Origin: Chrysochromulina parva
Taxonomy: Eukaryota; Haptophyta; Prymnesiales; Chrysochromulinaceae
Direction of reading: 5' to 3'
DNA: 12,594 nucleotides
NCBI GenBank assembly: GCA_002887195.1
Contig: PJAB01001730.1
Span: forward strand, 1 to 12,594
Part shown: positions 1 through 7,500 of the stretch, piece after piece
Layout of the letters: every line of letters begins with the position of its first letter
Position numbering within the stretch: the stretch's first letter is position 1
Position numbers and translations under genes: made by a program
Notes under the pieces: model-generated
What the model saw: the letters and a program-made list of their open reading frames with translations, nothing else
Told to the model about the DNA's origin: nothing
The model's database searches: none

Positions 1-118
1 GCTCTTGCCGTGGTCGGCATCGACCACGGGCGTCGCCTCGAAGCCCGAACGGGCCGACCCGAGCGCGTCTGAAGCCGCCAGCGAGCCCGGCAGCGACGCG
101 CTCAAATGCGTTCCGCCC
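1..118 (-). CDS. Partial internal exon of an unidentified gene, running off the left edge
   Basis: On the minus strand, a pyrimidine-rich run (about 139-121, including seven consecutive T) ends in TTAG with the AG at 120-119, a textbook eukaryotic 3' splice site. Directly after it, one frame stays open to position 1 with about 85% G/C at third codon positions. Its first full codon is at 117-115, so the exon would begin in phase after one leftover base. The 39 residues are Ser/Ala/Gly-rich and end in VVDADHGKS. I do not recognise the protein. The end superficially recalls the DHGKS of translational GTPases, but the flanking residues do not fit that family. A second frame is also open but has far more A/T third positions. 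No donor or first exon could be fixed upstream, and the gene continues outside the window. Confidence 0.4.
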
Positions 119-139
119 CTAAGAGAAAAAAAGGAGGGG
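119..139 (-). other. Predicted 3' splice acceptor (polypyrimidine tract + AG)
   Basis: Read on the minus strand, this is ACCCCTCC, then seven T, then CTCTTAG, followed at once by an open, GC3-rich frame. This is the only strong splice signal I found in the window. The five larger genes all read through without needing an intron. Confidence 0.5.
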
Positions 140-711
140 TGTTCCAGAACTCGGCAAAAACGTGAAAGCGAGTCCACAAGATGGACCTTTTTTCGACGCG
201 GCGCGCCGCGCGCGGGCCCGCCGGCGCCCTCCACGCGCGCCGTGTGCGTTAACACGACAGACGCGACAGCCGGTGCTACGGCACTGTTACTGCCGCGGCT
301 CAGAATACACACACGACCTGTGTGGTCTGTGCGGCGGTCGTAGTAGCCGTCCGTCAGGGTGAGTGTGAGGAGCGCTGATGTCCTGTGTACAATCGAATCA
401 TTCAGACATTCCTCGACTGTGCCGTGCACGTGGGCGTGCCCCTCGCGGCGTGGTGCCGCCGCATGTCGCCGCCGACCTGGGCCGGGGCGCGACACCGGGC
501 GCCGTGCGCGCGGTCCGGGTGTGGGGTCGGCGTCGGGTGCGGCGTGTCGGCCGTATTCACACAACAATCAACACTAAGAGCATAGACCATTGCACGGGAG
601 TGGCCTGGCTCGAATTGTCACTGCGCGAGTGTGCGCCTCGTCCGCGCACGCGGCGGCTCCCCGGCGACGGTGCTGCGTGGGCTCTTCCGAGAAGGCCACC
701 CGGTGCCGTCG
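119..711. other. Intergenic or intronic stretch left of the adenylate kinase gene
   Basis: This stretch of 593 bases has no convincing gene. It should hold the 3' untranslated region of the adenylate kinase and the upstream intron or promoter of the gene at the left edge. It contains a perfect 14-bp GC palindrome at 197-210 (CGCGGCGCGCCGCG) directly after a run of T. A 62-codon minus-strand frame at 402-590 has fairly high G/C at third positions and could be an upstream exon of the left-edge gene, but I find no donor site that joins it in the preferred frame. Confidence 0.5.
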
Positions 712-1437
712 TCAACTATCCTCGACCACATCATCGCCGACATGGCCTGTGTCCTCGGCATCATTCGGTTTTGAGTGCGTCCGAGGTATCAGCTGGTTGA
801 TTACGCCCTCCACACGACCACGCTCGTCTTCGCCGTCCACCTCGGTAATTCGAATGTACTGACGAAGGGCAACCAAAGTAGCGTCACGATTGCGCTCATA
901 CTCGGCAATTCGTCTACGCATCGTCGGCTCATTGTCGTCCTTGCGTGGCGTCTGACCGGCCGCTGTGGCCTCGCGTGCGCGCGAGAGCGCACGTGCGATG
1001 ATCGTCGCATTCGTCGCATTGAGCACGATGATTTGGTGCGGAACAAGGCCAGCATCCATCAAGGCGTGCACCTGCGTCGCTGTCCTCGGAAAGCCATCGA
1101 GCAACCAGCCTCGGCGCTCGCAAGTTCGTGTACCAGCAATCATGCGGATGACGAGCCGAACGACGACCTTGTCGGGCACCAGATGACCTCTCGCCATGAG
1201 GCTCTTGACTTTCTGGCCTATCTTGGAGGCCTTCTTCACTTCGGCTCGAAGCAGGTCACCAGTCGAGACGTGGCAGAGACCGTGTTTCTGTATGATGCGT
1301 TTGGCCTGCGTACCTTTCCCTACACCAGGTGGGCCAAAGAGGACGATGCGCTGCTGCTGCGCTCCTGCGGGCAAGCCGAGCAGTCCGATCATTGCGAAAA
1401 AAAAGGTCCGCATGTCGAAAGGACCCTCCTTCCTCAT
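712..1437 (-). CDS. AK: Adenylate kinase (short-LID type) with N-terminal signal peptide
   Basis: Transfers a phosphate between ATP and AMP to balance adenine nucleotides. The 241-residue protein has the P-loop GPPGVGKGT at 35-43, the NMP-binding STGD at 58-61 with Arg64, LLDGFPRT at 112-119 with Gln122 (the adenylate-kinase-type AMP-adenine contact, where UMP/CMP kinases usually have Asn), and the RKDDNE segment at 165-170 followed by arginines at 174-176. The LID is short, without the roughly 30-residue insert or zinc cysteines of bacterial and mitochondrial long forms. Residues 9-26 read as a signal peptide: MRT, a hydrophobic FFFAMIGLLGL, then PAGA as the likely cleavage site, with the kinase fold starting only a few residues later. 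No transit peptide, second membrane segment or ER-retention tail is visible, so secretion or residence in the endomembrane lumen is inferred. Met9 (ATG at 1411-1413) is an equally good start. The stop is TGA. The acidic C-terminal tail after about residue 220 is extra to the family. Confidence 0.9.
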   Translation of the reverse strand: MRKEGPFDMRTFFFAMIGLLGLPAGAQQQRIVLFGPPGVGKGTQAKRIIQKHGLCHVSTGDLLRAEVKKASKIGQKVKSLMARGHLVPDKVVVRLVIRMIAGTRTCERRGWLLDGFPRTATQVHALMDAGLVPHQIIVLNATNATIIARALSRAREATAAGQTPRKDDNEPTMRRRIAEYERNRDATLVALRQYIRITEVDGEDERGRVEGVINQLIPRTHSKPNDAEDTGHVGDDVVEDS

Positions 1438-2036
1438 TGTGAATGGGGGCTCGCGCGCGCGCCAGGAACCGCCCCCGTGCGGTACCCGCCATGGTGTGAA
1501 TGATCGGGTCGCGAAGTATAACCAATGAACGATTCGGCTGAGCGGGCTGTGTGAAATGCCCTAACGCCGCTAATGCCGCTTCATACAACTTCATACCGTC
1601 ATTCATACCGAGCGTAGACGACCGGCAACCGGGACGCCGGATTCTATACGATAGGAGCCGGATTCGGTTGTTTTGTATGTCGAGAAATCGTGTCGAGTTT
1701 CCAAGAAGAATAGATAGAACCGTTGGCTGTATCGTTGATGCGACATGCGTCGAGCGAGCCCGCTGCCCGGCCGCTCGACGAGAGGAGTGCAGTAGAGACT
1801 CAGGCCCGCGCGCGCTGCCCGCGGGGCCGCGCCGAGCGCGAGCCGTGCGCGCACGGGGACATCCTCGTCGGATCCTTCCGTGTTGCAAGAGAAGACAGAA
1901 GAGAGAAGTCGTCGCTGGCCGCGATCCGCGCGTGCAAAACGGTTTACGAGATCCTTCGTTAACGCGCCATCCATGCTCTCCTCCGCGACCACACCACCCG
2001 TAGGACGGACTCCCCGTGTGGCAATGGCTTGTTGCT
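1438..2036. other. Intergenic region between the hydrolase and adenylate kinase genes
   Basis: About 600 bases between two genes on the same (minus) strand, expected to carry the hydrolase 3' untranslated region and the adenylate kinase promoter. Visible elements are GGTACC at 1481-1486, a CCAAT on the plus strand (ATTGG on the minus) at 1522-1526, and three TTCATAC copies at 1580-1608. A minus-strand frame open across the whole region (1256-2215) overlaps the ends of both genes out of frame and has an arginine- and serine-rich, non-protein-like composition. I treat it as chance. Confidence 0.5.
1580..1608. repeat. Three short TTCATAC direct repeats
   Basis: TTCATAC occurs at 1580-1586, 1590-1596 and 1602-1608, at spacings of 10 and 12 bases, about 145-170 bases upstream of the adenylate kinase start. 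Near-helical spacing of a heptamer in a promoter could mean a cluster of protein binding sites. It could also be chance or replication slippage. Confidence 0.35.
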
Positions 2037-3392
2037 CTACGACGCATCATGCGCCTCGAGCCATATGCGCACCACCTCGGCGGGCGCCTCGCTGATCCAG
2101 GCAAGCCAGCGACGGAGGCCGCGCGCCATGGCAGCTGCCGCCTCCGGGTTCGTCTCCGCCCACTGCTTGAACTCGTCGTCGTCGGTGGATATGGAGCCCA
2201 TCGTGCGGCGAGCACACACGGGCTCGATGGCCGTCGAGATCATGGGGGTGGCCGCTGCGATCGAGGTACAGCAAGCGCCATCGAGGCATGGCGCATCCTC
2301 GGCGACAAAAGCGCGCAACGCGGCTGCGAGGAGCGGCCACGGGGCACCGGGCGTCGGGTTGCTCACATCGGTGTTGCCGAGGCCCGCGACGACGTAGTGG
2401 TCGCAGCCGGGCAGCAGCAGAAGCCATAGCGGCGGCGGGAGGGGCGCTGTCCAAGCTGCAGCCGCGAGGCTCAGTGAGAGCGACGCAGGCACATCCACGT
2501 CATCGAGACCGTGCACTAGCAGCACTCGCAGCGGGGGGGGTGGCCCTGAGCGCGGCCTCAGCGGCGGACCAGACGAGGAGGAGGACGGCGCCTCACCGCC
2601 CGCCCCCTCCGCGCTGCCTGCAGCGGAGGCGGTGAGAGCGCCGGCGGCAGTGGCACTGCCATCGGCGGGTGGTTCGTCCGGTAGACTCGTCCAAAGCGCG
2701 AGAGGGCAGGCAGCTCCGAGTTGACCAGAAGCGATCGCGCCACCCGCGCTCGACCCGACCCGCCACAGAAAGTGGAGCGCCGCGTCGTGGAAGTCGGAGA
2801 GGCCGAGCGCCGCACAGGCTGTCAGGCTCGTGACTGCGGCGAGACCGATGACGCCTCTCACAGTGATGCTCTCCGCAATGCCAGCCATCGCTGCAGCCGC
2901 GGCGTCCGCGCCAGCCACCTTGCCGATGGCAAACGCGACGCGCTCCAGCTCGCCACGCGAGAGGCGAGAGAGAACACCCAACCACAGCGCGAGGTGGCCG
3001 CCAGCCGAGTGGCCACAAAGGTAGACCCGGCTTAGGTCAAGCTGATCCCGTGTCTCCTCTGGCAACACGGTGAGCGTGTTGAGTGCGGCGAGGACGTCAA
3101 GGCACGTGTGTGGCCACCCACCACCTGCGACGGACGCAGCCGGGTCCAGCTGGTCGACGCGCGCATACTCGACGCTCCACGTGGCTACATGGTCGGTGCC
3201 AAATGCAGCAAAGAGTCCAGTCGTGTCCAGGTTGTGCACCCCCCACTGCGGCTTCCAAAAACCGCCGTGCAGGTAGACGAGCACTGGCGCTGGCGGCGCT
3301 CCCGCAGCGGCTGCATGCAGACGCAGCGTCGCGGTGTGCACGCCTTCGACTGCACCGCGAAAGGTCGTGTAAGTGTAGGTTTGCGCCTCCAT
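2037..3392 (-). CDS. Alpha/beta hydrolase, kynurenine formamidase-like
   Basis: Likely a serine hydrolase. Kynurenine formamidase (N-formylkynurenine to kynurenine plus formate, tryptophan breakdown) is the best specific guess. Numbered from the ATG at 3390-3392 (451 residues): oxyanion-hole motif HGGFW at 42-46, nucleophile elbow GHSAG at 127-131 with Ser129, acid candidate in HGLDDVDVP at 294-302, and His332 in CDHY. HGGFW/HGGYW with GHSAG.HL is characteristic of the formamidase branch, though generic esterases of the same fold share parts. A roughly 50-residue Ser/Pro/Gly/Ala insert (238-287) interrupts the fold before the acid residue. After about 367 an unusual tail ends in a predicted helical stretch with many Trp and Ala. 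The frame stays open upstream to an ATG at 3540-3542, but those 50 codons have a different composition and probably are 5' untranslated sequence. The stop is TAG. Confidence 0.8.
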   Translation of the reverse strand: MEAQTYTYTTFRGAVEGVHTATLRLHAAAAGAPPAPVLVYLHGGFWKPQWGVHNLDTTGLFAAFGTDHVATWSVEYARVDQLDPAASVAGGGWPHTCLDVLAALNTLTVLPEETRDQLDLSRVYLCGHSAGGHLALWLGVLSRLSRGELERVAFAIGKVAGADAAAAAMAGIAESITVRGVIGLAAVTSLTACAALGLSDFHDAALHFLWRVGSSAGGAIASGQLGAACPLALWTSLPDEPPADGSATAAGALTASAAGSAEGAGGEAPSSSSSGPPLRPRSGPPPPLRVLLVHGLDDVDVPASLSLSLAAAAWTAPLPPPLWLLLLPGCDHYVVAGLGNTDVSNPTPGAPWPLLAAALRAFVAEDAPCLDGACCTSIAAATPMISTAIEPVCARRTMGSISTDDDEFKQWAETNPEAAAAMARGLRRWLAWISEAPAEVVRIWLEAHDAS

Positions 3393-3594
3393 GTCCGGCT
3401 CTTCCGTACCCTCAAAGGAGCGTGAACTGGCTGTGAAAATGAACGCTGTGAACAGAATTTGATTCTGTACCTCTGCGGCAGCCGATCGAACGCCATCCAC
3501 AACGGTACCGGTACTCTCACGTCCGCCTGGTCTCTCCCGCATTTCCCATCGTCTCGACGGAAACGAAGCCAGTAATTCAGTGCTCCTTTTCCTC
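3393..3594. promoter_or_regulatory. Short spacer: HFM1 3' end and hydrolase promoter
   Basis: Only 202 bases separate the HFM1 stop from the hydrolase start on the same strand, so both the 3' processing of one gene and the promoter of the next must lie here. It contains GGTACCGGTAC at 3504-3514, about 112 bases upstream of the hydrolase ATG. The same 11-mer is found upstream of HFM1. I see no AATAAA. Confidence 0.4.
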
Positions 3595-4525
3595 TCACGC
3601 GCGTCCGCCGAGCATGTTGGTCATTGAGCGCCCACCATCGTTCCCCGCGGTTGCTGGGCCGCCCGTGCCGAGCACGGCAAGCTTCGGAGGCGACCGCTTG
3701 GCTTTGCCGCCCTCAGCCTTCGCCTCGGCGGCTGCCAGCCACCCGTCGACACAGCTGAGGAGCTTGAAGCCAGTCGGTGGGCCGGCGCCAGGCGGCAGCC
3801 CGCCGCCAATGTGCCCCTTGCTGGCACCGAGTGCGCTGGGGGCCGAGCTCCGGGGCAGCATCGCCCCACACGCCCCACAGCCGCCGCTGCTGCTGCGAAA
3901 CGAGGGCGGAGGAGGCGGAGGAGGCGGGGGAGGCGGGGGAGGCGGAGGTCGAGGCGGAGGAGGCGGAGGCGCGAAGCAACGGCGCACAAAGCCAAGGCCG
4001 CAAGCCATGCCATCGCCGCTGTCGCCGTCTGGCGGCGCCGGTGGCTGTGGCAGCGACTGTGGTGGCGCCAGTGGCTGCTGTGGGCGGTGCATGCCCGAGA
4101 AAGGCTGCGAGGCGAGGGGCAGTGAGGCACACAGCGAGGTTGAGGGCATGTGTGGGGACTGCTGGCGCTGCTGGGTCACGTCAAAGAGAGCTTTGCGCTT
4201 CGCTGGGTGCGCAGCGAACGTCGCCGCTGGCTGCACAACAAACGTTGGGAGCAGCCGTGTAGGCAGCGACGAAGCCGGCCGCTCCCAAGGAGGTGGCGCC
4301 GTAAGTAGCGGCGCCGGATGCGCGAGCGTCCCTGCCGGCCACGCCGTCCGGGCGGCGGGCGCCGAAGCCACCAGTGGCTGCGAAGGCGCTCGGAGCGACG
4401 GAGGCTCCTCCGACGGCCAGGGCAGATCGAGGCCCATCAGAAAGTCATCGGCGCCCGGCGAGAGGGCTGCGCGCCCAGCACGGCGTCCATGGGACCAGTG
4501 CGGAGGTGCCGCCGCGCAAGCTACC

Positions 4526-4556
<31 letters not shown>

Positions 4557-4557
4557 C

Positions 4558-4589
<32 letters not shown>

Positions 4590-7500
4590 CCGCCGTCGAG
4601 GTAGGGACGGGGCAGGCGGCAGCGGCGGCAAGGGCAGAGGTAGAGGTGTGGACCGCGGCCACTGTAGGGCTCATTCGAGGCGGTGCGGCGCGGTGCCCCC
4701 CCATGGGTGTCGAGAAGCCCGGTGCACCGTGGTCAGCCGTTGCAGCATTGGGCATAGATTTGGAAGGTGTGCCCTTCTGATACCGCTCGCTGATGCTGCC
4801 GGGCTGCGACCGCATCGGCGGGATGGGTTCGACGGGAAGACGGCGCGCGGGCGTGGAGAGCATTGGGACGGCACGAGCGGCCATCGTCCGGCCGCCGAAC
4901 GCCGCGGCCGGCTGCACACCTGAGGAGCTCAGACCGATCAGTGGCAACGAGCCGCTGCCGATGGGGGAAGAGCGATGAGGGAGGACCGCCGAAGGAGGAG
5001 GGCCGTGCGAGCTGATAGGAACGCCCGAGCCTGCGAAGCCGCTGACGGCGTGTGGCACGGCCGGGCGCCGACCCGCCGATGCGCCCATGACGGCGCCTGG
5101 ACCCGCGAAGATTGAGGGTGCCGATGCGCCCATGACGGCGCCTGGACCCGCGAAGATTGAGGGTGCCTTGCGCGCAGGGGGCTGCGGCGTCGCTCGGAAC
5201 TGCTCCCAGAAGCTGTCGCTGTCAGCGAGGGGCGTGCTCGACGATGTCGCCGCCGCGGATGTCGCTGCTGCGGCCTGCGCACTGACGTTCAGGTTCTGCT
5301 GCTCGGCCGACACCATGCTTGGCGGCCACCCCGCCACACCCATGGTGGGCGGGAGTGCTGCTGCGCGCTTCGGAGCCTGTCCGACGTCTATCGCCGGCGC
5401 GACGCTGCCGTCCAAGGCACGTCGCCGCTTTGCTGGCTGCTCGGGTGCCGCCGCCTTCAGCTCACGCTGCCGTCCGCTGGAGGACGGCGCATCGCCAAAG
5501 AGGGCAGCATCCTCGTCCGAGGAGTCGTCGAGCGCCACGACGGGTGCGACCTGGCGGCGCTGGAGCTCGTCGTCCGCCTCATCGTCCTCGTCGGAGCTCT
5601 GAATCGCCGCCGCCGCCAGCAGATCTGTCGAGGTCAAGGCGCGGCGGCTCGACCCGCCGCTGAAGAGCATCGCACAGGCTGCTGCGGCAGGCGAGCACGC
5701 CGCCGCCACTGGCGCCGTCGTGCTAGGAGTGTTGCTTCCTCGGGCAGCCTGCGTGAAACATCCGATGGGCGTCGTTGCTGGTTGGGCTCGGGGGCTCGCT
5801 GCTGCCGCCGCGGATGCGCGTGGCACCATCGCCGCGAGCGATGCTGGCTTCGATGCTGGCTTGAAAGAGGTGGCCTTGGGCGTGGGGGGCACGCGAGCTT
5901 TGGCGACGCCCTTTACGACGCCCTTGGGCTTGGCTGAAGGCGTCGCGGGCGCGCTACCCTGCGAAGGCGTCAGCGCTTGCTCGGGCGCAAACGGCATGCG
6001 GATAGAGAGGGTGGCGTCCAGGCCCGAGAGACGCGTGTGCACCAACATTGCGCTCAGGGGGGCCTTGGCGGAGGCGGGAGGGACGGTCAGCTGGTAGCTG
6101 ATCATGGGCTGCTGCTCGAGCTGGTACGGTGCAATGCGCCGGATGAGGAGCAGCTTGTGGCTGCTATCACTCAGCAGCAGCGTCCAAGCGGGCTCATACG
6201 AGCCATCATTACTGCCTCCACCGCCGCTGCCGCCGCTGCTGCCGCTGCCGAGCTGGCCTGTGCCCGAAGGTGGGGCCGTAATGTCCGTGCGCCGCATGAG
6301 GCGGAGCGTCAGAGGGACTGGCTCACCGAGCTGCGCCACTGCGCCCACCTCGGCCGTGAGCCGCGGCGCGGCGGCGAGGAGTGCACGGACGGCACGCAGG
6401 CACACGGCGCCAAATGGCATGGCCTTGTTGCAGGCGCGCTCAATGAGAGAAGGTGCCATCGCCGCAAGTGCCTCGAGCGAGCCTGCACCCGCGTCTTTGA
6501 GCTTCTGCACCATCACCGGGCCCACACCATCGAGCTGGCGCAGCCCGGATTGGGGATCGTCGTACCAACCGATGCTCTTCTGCTGGAGCGAACGCCGGAG
6601 CACGAGCGCGGCGTGCAGCGCGCTGGCGGCGCGCTCTTGCTGCACTAGGTACTCGACGAGCGCGTTCGTGATGCGTGCACCGCTCTGCTCGAGAGTGAAT
6701 TCGGCCGAATGGAACTCGGAGGGCAGCGGGTGGCCGCCCACGCGCAACTGCAGGAGCAGAGACGCCTTCATCGCGGTCGACTTGATCTTGGAGCGCTTGG
6801 CGCCGTCCATGAACGGAAAGCGGATGAGCTCCTTGTTGCTGTTGAGCTCAAAGAGCTTCTTCTTCTCGTTGTGGCGTAGGTACAGGCTGTCCAGCTCGTC
6901 CGAGTGCGCGAGCAGCCGAAGCACCGCCTCAAGCCCTGCTCCGTTCTCAAGTGCTACGAACGACTTGACCGTCTCGAAGGCGACGCAGTAGCGGGCCATG
7001 AGCGTGCCCAGCGGCTGCGGCTGCACGCCGAGGCCATCCTCGCTCATCAGAATCATGCCAGCTTCTCCGAGCGCTCGCAGGTTGCCCATGAGCAGGCGCG
7101 TCAGGTGCGCATCGAGCGCACGCTCGTCGAGCGGCCCCGGGCCCGTCGGCATCCGGTAGCCGTAATGCGTCGGGTTGCGGCGGATGCGCGTGAAGAAGTA
7201 GGTCGACTTGAGCCAGCGCAGGCAGACGGTGACGTCGCTCATGTACGTGCACGTCTGCGCGATCTCGGCGTTCAGGTGCACGAGCTGGTTCTCATGCAGC
7301 TGGCTCTCGATCACCTCGGTGCCACCGAGCATCCTCTCGTACCGCTGGCGAACCTCGGGCTCGTTGCGCGTCATCACTACGCACACGCCCTGCTGGTCGA
7401 ATTGCGGCCGGCCGGCACGCCCCGCCATCTGCAGCACCTCGATGCGAGTGAGCTCCTCGTAGCCGCCCAGCGCCTTTGAGTACTTGGCCGTGTTCATCAC

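Noticed and set aside
1..20. DHGKS at the left edge as a translational GTPase P-loop
   Set aside because: The residues before it (ATPVVDA) do not fit the expected IAHVDHGKS context, and the following Thr and Leu lie outside the window.
359..364. GTGAGT after AGG on the plus strand, splice-donor-like
   Set aside because: No convincing plus-strand coding exon ends there and no matching acceptor leads into a coding frame.
775..1503. 242-codon plus-strand frame
   Set aside because: It lies exactly opposite the adenylate kinase gene, whose motifs prove the other strand. Open antisense frames are expected in GC-rich coding DNA.
1256..2215. 319-codon minus-strand frame bridging two genes
   Set aside because: Out of frame with both the adenylate kinase and the hydrolase that it overlaps. 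Its composition is Arg/Ser/Pro-rich and it includes sequence with promoter character.
3865..4005. Cysteines near the HFM1 C-terminus (1538, 1546, 1579, 1582) as a zinc finger
   Set aside because: The pairs are separated by more than 30 residues including the poly-proline tract, spacing that fits no known four-cysteine finger.
3614..4780. 388-codon plus-strand frame rich in Gly and Ala
   Set aside because: Mirror of the HFM1 low-complexity tail. It has no motif of its own, and the HFM1 frame is continuous with a certain helicase core.
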